Source: Celoporthe dispersa
Taxonomy: Eukaryota; Ascomycota; Sordariomycetes; Diaporthales; Cryphonectriaceae
Length of the DNA stretch: 64,000 bases
Reading direction: 5' to 3'
NCBI GenBank assembly: GCA_016584495.1
Contig: WAID01000015.1
Location: 434,001 to 498,000 of the forward strand
The stretch's first letter is position 1. The number at the start of each line of letters is the position of its first letter. Shown piece after piece: positions 34,742 through 46,463 of this stretch. The notes below the pieces were generated by a model that worked only from the letters and a program-made list of their open reading frames with translations, did not search any database and was not told the DNA's origin. The position numbers were made by a program, and so were the translations under genes.

Positions 34742-35122
34742 TTTGGGTTTTTGGATTGATTCCTTGGTAGGGGTAGAAGAGGAAGTCTCGGTGACGGTAG
34801 TGGTGATAGTCTCGAAGACGACAGAAGTGGGTGGCTTGGTGGTTGAGAGGTTGAAGACCCGAGATGTGCCAGAACCGTAGAAGAAATTTCGAAAAAGGAC
34901 AGCTGCAAGGAGAGCCAGTAGTATGGCGACCAGTGGAGGTGGGGGCCCCAGCTTGGGCCTGGGTCTAGTAGCGGGCGTGTTGTCGTCGCTGCCGCCAGGC
35001 CTGGCCCTGGACCCTGCAGGCCTTTGCTGGCCATGCATATCTCCTCCTGCTGCACTGCTGCTGGTTCGACGGGAGGCTTGGACTCCATGCCGCCAACCCT
35101 CCACCTCGTCTCGGTTCGCCAT
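34742..35122 (-). other. In-frame upstream extension of NDK reading frame
   Basis: The frame of NDK exon 1 stays open for 127 further codons up to an ATG at 35122. The encoded peptide has an Arg/Gly/Pro-rich first 60 residues, a hydrophobic segment at about 64-77 (LVAILLALLAAVLF) and a Ser/Thr-rich linker leading directly into the NDK start. It could be a 5' untranslated region that is open by chance or the N-terminus of a membrane-anchored isoform of about 281 residues. There is no transcript evidence here. Confidence 0.35.
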
Positions 35123-35866
35123 GGGCCACCCAGCGGTCCTGGTGCCAAGCTACCAAGACTATGTGTGTGTGTGTGTGAGGGTGAAGTCGTGTTTGAATCG
35201 GTTGGAGTCTGTCCACAGAGAGAGAGAGAGCGAGAGAGAAAGCAATCACGGGGCCGAGACTTGAGTCGGAGCAGCAGGGCCTCCTGGAAATGGTGCGGAC
35301 TACTCAAGAACAACCGAGAGTATCCATGCGACTACAGGAGTAGACAACCACGTCACATCCAAGAAGCAACCAAGAACTCCTCCACCCGGCCCACGAAGAT
35401 AACGAACGAGGTCCGATCAACTTCTTCAGACTGCGGATGTGAGCGGCCGTTTCTGGGTGCAACGGTGAATGGCGGTGGTGGATTGGGGTCTTGGGGCCAG
35501 CAGCAGGGCAGGGGGGCAGGGGTTTAGGTGCTTGCCTGCCCTGCGCTACGTACTGCGCATAGTAATAGTGGAAGGACAGCTTGGACATCGACTTTCGATA
35601 ACGGCCAGCTTGAACCTCAACACTTTCCTGTTCTCTTGGCACCAACGTTCTTGATGATTGCCTGAAAGAGAACCTCTGCAGGTCAAGAACAACCTCTATT
35701 ACCTCCTGGGACAAGCTGTCTATAAGACAATTGACAGGAGACGATTCTCGAATTGCAGTGTCGCATACCCTAGCTTTCCTTTTCTAACTTGCTTGCTCCG
35801 GTTCCCCTCCGTCGCCTCTGGGGCGTTTTTCGACAAAGCGCCGTCCGACGGCGTCACTTGCCAGCC
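35123..35866. promoter_or_regulatory. Divergent promoter region, NDK / glucosidase II
   Basis: About 750 bases between the outermost possible NDK start and the glucosidase II start. It has a TG tract near 35162-35177 and a GA tract near 35219-35240. No gene is seen. Confidence 0.4.
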
Positions 35867-38861
35867 ATGCTCGTCCCACGGCTGTCCCAAAGGTGGACAG
35901 CCTACTTCTGCCTCCTCTCCCTCCTCTGCTCCTTGATTGCCCCTGCCGGTAGGACCTCTATCCAGTAACCCAGAACCCGAGCCGCTTGAGGTGAGCCAAC
36001 TGACAAGACGACTCCTCCAGTCACGGTCAAGGAACACGACTTCAAAAATGCCACCAGTCCGGCTTCTGCAAGCGAAACCGAGACTACGCAGACAACGCAT
36101 TAGGATCTGCGTCCTGGGAGACACCCTACAAGATCCTCCCCGAGTCCACGACTTTCAAAGATGGTCAGCTGCAGGCCGTCATCCTCAAGACTATCAACGC
36201 ACAGGGTGATACCGTCCGGCTGCCCGTTACCGTGTCGTTCCTGCAGTCTGGGGTCGCCCGGGTCACAGTCGACGAGGAAAAGAGGCAAAGGGGGAGATTG
36301 AGCTTCGACACAACAGCAAAGCCCGCAAGGAACGATACAATGAGGCCGAGAAGTGGGCCATCGTCGGTGGCACGGCGCTCGACAAGGAGGCCAAGGTCGT
36401 GTTTGAGGACAAGACGCAGACGACTGTCCAGTACGGGCCCGACTCCAAGTTCGAGGCCGCCATCAAGTTCTCTCCCTTCAGCGTCGACTTCAGGAGGGAT
36501 GGCAGCTCCCAGGTCAGGCTCAATGACCGGGGTCTGATGAACATGGAGCACTGGAGGCCCAAGGTCGACAAGCCCGAGCCTGAGAAGAAGGAGGGCGAGA
36601 AGGAGGAGGAGCAGCCCGAGGGCGAGGATGAGAGCACCTGGTGGGACGAGAAGTTCGGCGGCAACACCGATTCGAAGCCTCGTGGTCCGGAGAGCGTCGC
36701 TCTTGATATTTCCTTTGTGGGTTATGACCACGTCTTCGGCATCCCAGAGCATACCGGACCCTTATCGCTGAGGGAGACCCGTGGCGGCGAGGGTAACTTC
36801 GAGGACCCCTACAGGCTGTACAACTCAGACGTCTTCGAGTACATCATGAACAGCCCCATGACCCTCTACGGGGCTATCCCTTTCATGCAGGCCCACAAGC
36901 AGGACTCCTCGGTCGGCGTCTTCTGGCTCAACGGTGCAGAGACCTGGGTCGACATCACCAAGGACAAGGGAACCAAGAACCCACTCGCCATCGGCGCCTC
37001 TTCCAAGACCACGACCAACACCCACTGGATCTCCGAGAACGGTCTGATGGACGTCTTCGTCTTCCTTGGCCCGACCCCCCAGGACCTCATGAGGAACTAC
37101 GGCGAGCTGACCGGTACCACTGCCATGCCTCAGGAGTTTGCCATCGGATTCCACCAGTGCCGCTGGAACTATGTGTCTGATGATGATGTGAGGGACGTCG
37201 ATCGCAAGATGGACAAGTTCAAGATCCCATACGACGTCATCTGGCTTGACATCGAGTACACCGATGGCAAGAAGTACTTCACCTGGGATGGCAACATGTT
37301 CAAGGATCCCATCGGCATGGGCGAGCAGCTGGACGCCAGTGGGCGGAAGCTGGTCACCATCATCGACCCGCACATCAAGAATGAGAACGACTACCCCGTA
37401 GTCTCCCAGCTCAAGTCCAAGGACCTGGCTGTCCACAACAAGGACGGTAACATCTATGAGGGCTGGTGCTGGCCGGGCTCTTCCCACTGGGTCGACTGCT
37501 TCAACCCCGAGGCCGTCAAGTGGTGGAAGTCGCTCTTTCAATACAGCGCTTTCAAGGGCACCATGGAGAACACCTGGATATGGAACGACATGAACGAGCC
37601 CTCGGTGTTCAACGGACCCGAGATGACCATGCCCAGAGACAACCTTCACCACGGAGGCTGGGAGCACCGTGACGTACACAACATCAACGGCTTGACCTTC
37701 CACAATGCCACGTACGAGGCCCTCCTCTCGCGCAAGAAGGGCGAGCTGCGCCGACCGTTCGTGCTCACCCGATCCTTCTATGCCGGCTCGCAGCGCCTTG
37801 GTCCCATGTGGACGGGTGACAACCAGGCTTCTTGGGACCACCTCGGCGCTTCGATTCCCATGATCCTGGCGCAGGGCATCTCCGGCTACCCCTTCGCGGG
37901 TGCCGATGTCGGTGGCTTCTTCGGCAACCCGGATGCAGACCTCCAGGTCCGTTGGTTCCAGGCCGGTGCCTTCTACCCGTTCTTCCGGGCCCACGCCCAC
38001 ATCGACTCCCGTCGCCGTGAGCCTTACCTGATCGGCGAGCCCTACACCGCCATGGTCACCTCGGCCCTGCGTCTCCGGTACAGCCTGCTGCCATCATGGT
38101 ACACAGCCTTCTACCAGGCTCACAAGGACGGCTCCCCAATCTTGCGTCCCATGCTCTACACCAACCCCTCCGACGAGGGTGGCCTGGCCATCGACGACCA
38201 GATGTTCCTCGGCGGCACCGGCCTGCTCGTCAAGCCTATTGTCGAGCAGGGCAAGGAGGCCACGAGCATCTACATTCCTGACGACGAGGTCTACTACGAT
38301 TACTTCACCTATGAGATCGTGCCCACGTCCAAGGGCAAGGAGGTCACGGTCTCTGCGCCGCTGGACAAGATCCCTCTGCTCATGCAGGGCGGCCGCATCT
38401 TCCCGCGTCGCGACAGGCCTCGCAGGTCCGCTGCGCTGATGAGGTGGGATGACTACACCCTCGTCATCACCATGCCCAAGTCTGGCGGCCAGGCCGAGGG
38501 CGAGCTGTACGCGGACGACGGTGACTCGTTTGACTTCGAGGAGGGCCAATACATCCACCGCAGGTTCGTGCTGGACGGAGACAGCCTGACGTCCAAGGAC
38601 GCGGAGGGCCGCGATACCAAGTCCATCAAGGCGGGCGAGTGGCTCAAGAACATGAAGAACGTGACCGTGGACAAGATCATTGTCGTGGGAGCACCGGCGA
38701 CCTGGGGCGGCAAGAACGAGGTCACGATCACAGGCGCAGACGGGAAGACCTGGAGCGCACAGGTGGACTACACCGCAGCTGCCAAGGGCAAGGCTGCGTT
38801 CGCCGTGGTCAGGAGGGTCGGCGCCGCGATTGGGGAGGACTGGAGCCTCTCGTTTGAGTAG
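35867..38861 (+). CDS. ROT2: Glucosidase II alpha subunit (GH31)
   Basis: ER-lumen enzyme that trims the two inner glucose residues from N-glycans, in complex with a beta subunit, as part of the calnexin folding cycle. Exon 1 (35867-35948) encodes a signal peptide (WTAYFCLLSLLCSLIA). The intron is 35949-36020 (GTAGGA...CCAG). Exon 2 starts VTVKEHDF and carries the N-terminal KRNRDYADN and LQSGVARVTVDEEKRQ blocks. The GH31 catalytic domain shows GFHQCRWNY, DVIWLDIEYTDGKKYFTWD, the nucleophile motif WNDMNEPSVFNGPE, then LTRSFYAGSQRLGPMWTGDN and GADVGGFFGNPD. The C-terminus is beta-sandwich and has no HDEL, fitting retention through the beta subunit. Two single-base losses are inferred, in the A5 run near 36043-36047 and the G5 run near 36291-36295, giving 974 residues. 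Confidence 0.93.
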
Positions 38862-40846
38862 GCGAGCCGGCGAGGTTTGGAACCACTGTCTTGCGAGCCG
38901 TCCAGCCATGACAGCCCGAGGGCGTGTAACAACAAGCCCTGCGCCGAACCGGAGCACAAGTAAGGAACAACAGTCCTAGACACTGTGTCTGCCGAGTGCT
39001 CCGAAGAGATCTTGGCGAGGCGGCGGCGTCGTTGCTACTAGGCCTTATAGTTTTTGTGGAGAAATTCTGTATCGGATCGAGACTGATCGAGATGTTTGCC
39101 TGTGTAAACGGATGGAGGGTTTGCTTGTATTGTACCGTGCATAGAAAGAGAGGGTGTGTGGCCTTGAATTCCTGGAGCGCGCATGGAATGAAGATACGAT
39201 CGTTACTAAGAAGTACGCATGGGCATCACGAGCAGATCTACGCAGCCCTGGAACCTCAAGTGCCAGCCAACACAATGACAACGACACTACTGTCGGAGAT
39301 ACGTGGCAGCCCATCTCGTCTTCCCGGTGACGATCACTCCCCTACTGCATGAGATCGTCGAGACGCTTGGGGGCAGCTAGCGTTCTGTATGTAAAGCTGT
39401 GTCTGCCTACGATAGAATGTGGCATGTCCAAAACCACAGGTCGACCTCATCTGTACCTTTCAGCTCCGACAGCGAGACCCACCCTCTGGAGAACAAGAGG
39501 TTCTGGAACTGCGGGATAGACGCAAGAAATCGTCTTGGATCTTGAAGTCCCCAGACTTTTTTTTTTCTTCTTTTCTTTTTGTCTCTTCTCCCAGCGGTGT
39601 GGGCCATCAAGATTTGCCATGTATGTACATGAGATGTAAGGCACCTGACTGCTATCCTCACTACGATCTGCACGGCACACCTACTCTTTCCACCACGACT
39701 ACTTTTTTTTACTTCTTAATCCAGATACGAACATATTGTACCATGGTAGTACCAACTTGACAAGGTGTCAACAGTTCGATCAACGAGGACCCTCTTCTTT
39801 TCTTCTTCTCTCTCTCTCTCTTCCAAAGGGGGTTCCTTCCACCCCTCCCTCTCAAACTTGGCTGCCCCCCGTGGAAATGCCAAGGCAGCTAAAGCATCTA
39901 GCGGCTGGACTCCGGGGCTCCAGAGGCTCCAGAGAAACTTTTTGTCGTTCCGGACGCCGTCGTCCACTTGACGTCAGCCGCGGCAAGGGGGAACTGTACG
40001 TACCTTAAGAGATACGAGGACTGTAGGGTGTCAGAGACCAAAGATTCAGGACGCGCCCGGGGAAGATTCCTCACGGTGAGGCAAGTCCTTGAACAGGAAA
40101 CGCGGTTCACTGTTCACCGTTCACATTCCATATTAGCTGGTTCGCGTGAGGACAATCTCGGGCGGTGTATCACATGTTTTTGTGCACAGTATCGATCTCG
40201 AGAAAGTCTATCGCTTATCTCATATCTCGCTTGGGGGTTTGCCGAGAGGCCGCCTTTCCTGGACCCCCCCTCCTTGTATCCTGATCTTTGCGCTTTAATG
40301 TCGACATTCTGACACGTCACTTGTTTGCCCTGGTTGTGCCTGTGCGGATCTGGATATCTTGTGCAGACAGATTCCTGATCAAGATTACCATTACGGCTCT
40401 TCTTTTTTCTTCTTTTTTTCAATTGGTTTTATTGTTTTCTCCCCCTCCAAGATGTCGAATCCAGCTCTCGCCACCCATTGCGTACCACACACACACACAC
40501 ACACACCGCCAACAAGAAAAATTTCTCTCTCTTGTTTAAAAAAAAAAATAGGGCCGGATAGGTCCGGATCCTGAACCGCGTGGGGACCGTTTTATGTGTT
40601 GCACCCCCACGCGAGGGGAGGCAAATGCTCGGTGTTTTTTTTTTTAGTCCTTTTATTTTCTCTCTCTTTTTCTTTTGTCTTATTGCGCTAGGTATGACCG
40701 TACCACTGCAGGGGCCGCGCCTGCCAGATGCCACCCACTCACACTTGCCAAGGCGAACTACGACATTTCTGTCTCCAGCTTGGCAGGCTTTTTTCCTCGC
40801 CCTCTCCTCTGATAACAAGTGATCGACTCATGCACATACTATGGTA

Positions 40847-40873
40847 CACACACACACACACACACACACACAC
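40847..40873. repeat. (CA)n microsatellite
   Basis: Uninterrupted CA dinucleotides in non-coding DNA. Confidence 0.85.
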
Positions 40874-41139
40874 CCGCTTCACTGGCCCTGAATTTTGATC
40901 TCAGGGGCCAGGGAGAACATGCAGGGCCCGGACTAGCCAGCCGAGGGGGGTTGGTCTCGCCCGTCCAGAGGAATGGGACATGTCAAGAGGAAAAAGGGTC
41001 CTCTGGGTGGCTGATCTGCGTTCTCAATTTCAGGTGGGAAGCAGGAGGGCGTAGGTGATTGGTGAAGTGGCCTCTGGTGCTTGGATGCTCGTCCTGCTTC
41101 AACTTGCAACATGAGATCCACCCGAACCCATCTTCCTGC

Positions 41140-41145
<6 letters not shown>

Positions 41146-41170
<25 letters not shown>
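41146..41170. repeat. (CT)n microsatellite
   Basis: Uninterrupted CT dinucleotides upstream of the MscS channel gene. Confidence 0.85.
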
Positions 41171-42264
41171 CTGCTGCTCTCTTGTTCTCCTGTGTAAACT
41201 CTAATCATTCTGCTGTAACCGCATACGAAGTCTGATGTGACTGAGGTGAGGAGGAAAAAGAAGGACAACTGACACAAGGTCGTGTTCGGAATTCATGTTA
41301 ATGATAGTAGCCTCATCTTCAACACGACCAACGGCTTCAAAAAGAACTACGTCACTCTCTCGGCACACCCTTTCACACACACAGTCTCTCTCTGTCTTTC
41401 TCTCTCTCTCTCTCAACTTAGTCAACACATAAATACAACGGATCCCAGCCCAGAGAGATAGAGGGGGAAAACCTCTCTCCACTACAGACTGGATCTATTT
41501 CGGGTCCCCCTCTCATGAGGCCAGTTGCTTCCTGTGGAGCTTGCAACAGTCGAGACCCGCCAGAGCCGTGGACCCTTTGTGTGTCGAATTCATCGCGTCC
41601 GGGACTGATCGTCATCGCCCTTCCTCGTTGAGGTCGGCCTCAGCTCTCCTCCCGCCTGTGGCCTAAACCTGAATCTGAAGGAAGAGAGAGTGAGGGCCTC
41701 TATCGACTGGCGGCGAGGGCATTACGAAAGCCCACACACACACGCACACCGGGCCCCATGTGGCCCAGGCGGTCCGTCGGTCGGTCGTCCAGGATTTCTT
41801 GTCACCGAGACACACAAGTCCCTTCACTGCACACTGTACTACAGTATACCGCCGCCTGGTGGCCCGGGTTGAACCTCGCCCGCCATGACGTCCCCGGTAC
41901 ACGTCGACACCAGCGAGAAGGCTGATCCAGGCCTTCTGAGGAGCCGTAAGTTGATTCTCCACCCGCTCGTCCCATAGGGCGCTCCACATACGACCCGTGT
42001 GTATGTTTGTGTGTGTGTGTGTGTCGTGCGTGTGTCTTGTCTTTCACTCCCCATATCCATGTGTGCTATTATACTATTATAGTAGTGTCTATATCACACC
42101 TCTCTCTCTCTCTCTCTCTCCTTCTTTCATACACACACATACAGACACACTCATCTGGTTACCTCCGGAGGGTTGCACCACGTCCTCCTCACCCTGACCT
42201 GATACATGTCTCGGTCCCTGTCCTCCTTCTCGTCGTTCTTGTCCTCACCACCACCACCATCACT

Positions 42265-44941
42265 ATGGCGCCCGTCCGTCAGAGCCCCGACTCTGCTGAC
42301 CCTTTCTACCAAGAAACCCACACCCTGAGCCAGACCGAGTCCCAGGAGAATGCGAGCCGCCTCATGGACGACCTCGAGCTGCTGCGGGCCGAGCGCCTCG
42401 CCAGCAACGAGGAGAAGAGGGAGCGGGAGGGCTCCGGCCGCAGGTCCAAGTCCCTGAACCGCAGACATCGCCCAGAGGGCCAGCCAGACGATGCCTTTGA
42501 CACCCTGACGAGGGAGCCTCAGATCCCGACGACGAAGCCGCCCAAGGAGGTCACCCTTGTCAGCAAGCTCTTAAAGGAGATCAAGAGGTTCCCGAGGATC
42601 ATCCGATATTTTGTTTATGTAAGTAGTTGTTTTTTCCTTCTCTTCAGAACTCCACTTGTCGAGAATGTCTGTCTCTCTCTAACGACTTGTCTCTCTCTCT
42701 CCCTCTCTCTCTCCCTCATAGGCCATACCTGTAGCCGCTGTTCTCCTCACACCGATACTGCTGGCCAAGTTTGCGCTCAACGGCGACAACCCGGTCGGGG
42801 GGGCGGGCGGCCTCCAGCTGCTGTGGTTCGGGATATGGCTCGAGATCGTCTGGTGCAGCCTGTGGGCGAGCCGGATCCTGGTGGCCACGATGCCCTTCTG
42901 GTTCGGGATGGTGGCCAAGGTGATCGGCTCGAGCAATCACAAGAAGTGGAAGGACATCGGCAGGGAGATGGAGATGCCGACGGCGGGCTTCCTCTGGCTG
43001 CTGGGGCTGATCTGCTCCTTCAAGCCCATCACGGACAACCACCGCAGCGGTGGCGGGTCCGGCGACCCCCGTACATCCTGTGGATAGACGTCGTCTGGAA
43101 GGTCATCATCGCCCTCTTCGTGCTGGTGACGAGCAACTTTTTGGAGAAGATCCTGATCCAGTGGATCGCGACCTCGTTCCACGTTCGCACCTACGCCTCG
43201 CGGATCGAGCAGAACAGGATCAACATCGACTATCTGGTCCGGCTGTACGAGTACTCCAAGCAGAAGCTGGTCCACGACGACCCGGAGTGGGTGGAAGCCA
43301 ACGGGGGCCCGTCCGGGGCCAAGACGCCGCTGCGGATGGTGCAGCAGAACGCCCGCCTGGCCCTGAACAACATCGGCAAGGCGGCCGGGCGGGTGGCCGG
43401 CGACCTCACGGGCCGCAAGATCATGGCCGCGGGCCACCCGCGCAAGGTGGTCCTGGAGCTGATGCGCAGCACGCACAACTCGCACATCCTGGCCCGGCGC
43501 ATCTATCGCACCTTTGTGCGCGAGGGCGCCGAGACCATCACCCTGGACGACCTCAAGGAGGCGTTCGCCGCGCCCGAGGACGCCGAGGCCTGCTTCGGCA
43601 TCTTCGACCAGGACCTGAACGGGGACATCTCGGTGGAGGAGCTGGAGCTGGTGTGCAACGAGGTGCACCTGGAGAAGAAGGCCATCGCGGCCTCGCTCAA
43701 GGACCTGGACTCGGTGATCAAGAAGCTGGACCAGGTCTTCCTCTTCATCATCTTCATCATCGCGGCCATCGTCTTCGTCTCCATCATCTCCGGGTCCGCG
43801 GCCTCGGCCCTGGGCACGAGCGGGACCACCATCCTCGGCCTGTCCTGGATGCTGCAGGCGACGGCGCAGGAGTTCCTGCAGTCCATCATCTTCGTCTTCG
43901 TCAAGCACCCCTTCGACGTGGGCGACCGGGTGACGGTGTACGGTAACACGGGCTCCCTGGGCACCGGCGATGACTACTACGTGATGGAGATCTCCCTCCT
44001 CTACACCGAGTTCAAGAAGATGGAGGGCCACATCGTGCAGGCGCCCAACTCGCTGCTCAACACGCTCTTCATCCTCAACCAGCGGCGGAGCAGCGGCCTC
44101 GCCGACCCCATCGAGCTCAAGCTGCGCTTCGGCACCCCCAGCGCCCTGGTCGAGGAGCTCAAGGCCCGCATGCTCGACTTTGTGCTCGAGAACAAGCGCG
44201 ACTACCAGCCGCAGATCATCAGCGAGGTCCGCACCATCGACGAGGTCTACTCGGTCACCCTCAACATCATCTTCTTCCACAAGTCCAACTACCAGAACGA
44301 GCTGGTCCGCCTCCAGCGCCACAACAAGTTCGCCGCCGAGCTCATGCACCAGATGACCGAGCTGGGCATCGAGGGCCCCCGCAAGGCCCAGCCCGGCGGC
44401 GCCAGGGAGTACCCCTTCTACTATGTCCCCGTCAGCCCGCCCGACCAGCAGCAGCAGCAGGCCGCGGGCGCAGCAGGAGAGCACCTTTTCCCGGCGCCGG
44501 CGGCAGCGCTGGTGGTGACATGGCCGCCGCCGGGACCAGCCCCGTCATCGGCCCCAGGAACGAAGGGCCCGCCGGCAGGGGGACAGCGGCAGCATCCGCG
44601 AGCTCAGGTCGCAGTCCTCCTCCAACTGGAGCGATGCGGCGGCCGAGACCCGCAGGCGGCGCGCCGAGTCCCGCGCGAGGCTGTACGAGAACCGCGTGCC
44701 CGACTTTGGCGATGTCTTTGAGGCCCGCAAGGACCCCGCCGCCGTGAACCTGGCGAGGCTGCAGGTGCTGAGGGAGGAGGCCGCGGCGAGCAGCCACGCC
44801 TCGAGCGTGGACATGTTGGGCCCGCTGGACAGGAGCCAGACGATGGACTCGAACTCTACGCAGAGGAGGCGGATCTTTGGGCGGCCCAGGAGCGCCACCC
44901 GGGATGGGCAGAGGAGTGATGCGGGCGGGAGTATAGTATAA
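42265..44941 (+). CDS. EF-hand MscS mechanosensitive channel
   Basis: Resembles the fungal Msy1/Msy2-type channels, which sit in ER or cortical membranes and moderate calcium release on hypo-osmotic stress. Exon 1 (42265-42618) encodes an acidic and basic cytosolic N-terminus. The intron is 42619-42721 (GTAAGT...ATAG). Exon 2 encodes several membrane segments (IPVAAVLLTPILLAKF; LLWFGIWLEIVWCSLW; VVWKVIIALFVLV), an EF-hand loop DQDLNGDISVEE, then FIIFIIAAIVFVSII and the MscS pore and beta domain (FVFVKHPFDVGDRVTVYG, QAPNSLL). One base is missing from the C5 run at 43066-43070, where the frame jumps between two parts of the membrane domain. The Ser/Arg-rich tail needs two further corrections (one in the G5 run near 44578-44582) to reach the TAA at 44939-44941, for about 858 residues. 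The order within the tail is tentative. Confidence 0.88.
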
Positions 44942-44942
44942 G

Positions 44943-44948
<6 letters not shown>

Positions 44949-44973
<25 letters not shown>
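44949..44973. repeat. (TG)n microsatellite at gene 3' end
   Basis: TG repeats begin a few bases after the channel stop codon, so probably lie in its 3' untranslated region. Confidence 0.85.
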
Positions 44974-44975
<2 letters not shown>

Positions 44976-45210
44976 TTGACACAGTTTGAAGCGGTTTTTG
45001 TTGTTTTGTTTTTTCTTTCTTTCTTCTTCTCCCTTTCCATGGGAGGCGTCTAGCCTGACTGATTGGATAGATTTGGACTCAACAGGACAAACTGGGAAAC
45101 GAGAGAGACAAGATGGACCTATTAGACTCAATACCCCCACTAGAATAGATGTAGACACTCATTTCCTGATCATAGAAGTAATAAAACACCTTAGCAACCA
45201 GCTATGTGGT

Positions 45211-46463
45211 TTAAGAACAAGGCGCAGCCGTGATCCTGACAAACTTCTCCCCTTCGTCACCCACACTCTCGCTCGCCAGGCCCAAGTCCCTCGCAAGATC
45301 ATGTATCAACCTCCGCCTCTCTCTCACCGCCGGAGGGAAGTCGTAAGTCATGCTGCTGGCGGCGCCGCCACACAGCTGCCTGCTCTCCACGGCGATAGCA
45401 AGCACCCGGGCCAGCACATCCCTCGCCGCCCTCGCGTCCTCACGCGCGTCAACGTAGTACGACGTGACCGAGTGCCCGGACCAGTCCACAGGCCCCAGGG
45501 CGCCCACGTCCAGCTCGGGGTAGGGGAAATCCAGCCCGTCACCGCGCTTCGCCAGGAGCCTGCGCTGTCGCTTGTGGCTGGCGCCCTCCATCCCCGCGAT
45601 ATCCATACCCTCCCTCCCTGAACCTGTCAGGACGCCCCAGCGACGGCTGATCCGCGGTAGGGACAGGTGCACCGGGTTGTCCTTTTCCCCGCGCAGCCAG
45701 GGAGCCCGCAAACTCCACCCTCCTCTTCGTCGTCTCACAGTTCCACCACGGAGGCTTATCCCCATCCACACGCACCAGCGCCGCGACCCGGTCCACCACA
45801 TCCCGGGACCTCCACCCGACCTCGCCGCCCAGCTGGATGGTGACGCCCTCGTCGTCGTCGTCGTACTTCCGGGACAGCGCCGCGAACAGCTCCGCGATGG
45901 CAACCGCGCAGCAGTCGAAGACGAGCTTGCAGCGCCTGTCGATGACGGAGGCCCGGACCCAGTCGGGTCGGGTCTGCACCATCCACGCCGGCGCGGGCGT
46001 CAGATCGATGATGATGGTGGTCTTGGTGCTGGCTGTCGCCGCCGCCGGCAGGTCGAGGTGGTCGTTGACAGCCTCGATCCATGGCCCGATGATCGTTTCG
46101 CCGGTCGCTGCGAACCAGTGGCTATTTCCGTCCTTGAGATACTTGATATCCGTCTCTGCGAAGAGCCGGAGCCTGATGGTGCGTGGTATGACCAGGTGCT
46201 GCGGTGCTGCTGCGTCAACCTCCTCATCCTGGTGCCTCATCGTCTTCATCACGCCCGCTATGTCCTGTGGCCGCTCGAAGCAGAAGGTCGGGGCCCAGGA
46301 GGCGAAGAGCTCCTGGACATCGGACCGGATCGTCTTGCATGATAGGATGAGGGGGGAGGAGGGAGGCGCTTCTTGAGATGGAGCCTCTGGCGCGGACTTC
46401 GGCGGGCAGGAGGTAAGACAGGACAGCTTGTCGTAGCTCTGCCGGACAGTCCAGGAAGTTCAT
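45211..46463 (-). CDS. Hypothetical protein with F-box-like N-terminus
   Basis: I do not recognise the whole protein. The N-terminus MNFLDCPAELRQAVLSYLLP resembles the opening helix of an F-box and of many fungal proteins of this kind, which would suggest an adaptor role in an SCF ubiquitin ligase. The middle has SDVQELFASWAPTFCF and a beta-rich region (TTIIIDLTPAP; KLVFDCCAVAIAELFAALSR). The C-terminal part is basic and then helical. The frame must shift twice, near 46390 and near 45690; compensating gives 416 residues. It converges on the MscS channel gene with 269 bases between stops. The F-box reading is weak. Confidence 0.6.

Larger units (their letters stand above)
38862..42264. other. 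Long upstream region of MscS channel gene
   Basis: About 3.4 kb with no supportable gene. It is rich in T and CT tracts (39555-39580, 39795-39825, 40400-40445, 40640-40675, 41146-41170, 42100-42122) and a CA microsatellite at 40847-40873. The last 300 bases are probably the transcribed leader of the channel gene. Confidence 0.45.

Noticed and set aside
36825..38000. A 391-codon minus-strand frame opposite glucosidase II
   Set aside because: Antisense shadow of the GH31 catalytic domain.
41860..41885. tRNA-like B-box on the minus strand
   Set aside because: A GGTTCAA-like string occurs but the flanks do not form a T arm and no A-box or acceptor pairing is present. A similar hit near 7720 and one near 32693 fail in the same way.
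42937..44484. A 515-codon minus-strand frame opposite the MscS channel
   Set aside because: Low-complexity Leu/Asp/Gly/His translation typical of a GC3-rich antisense shadow.
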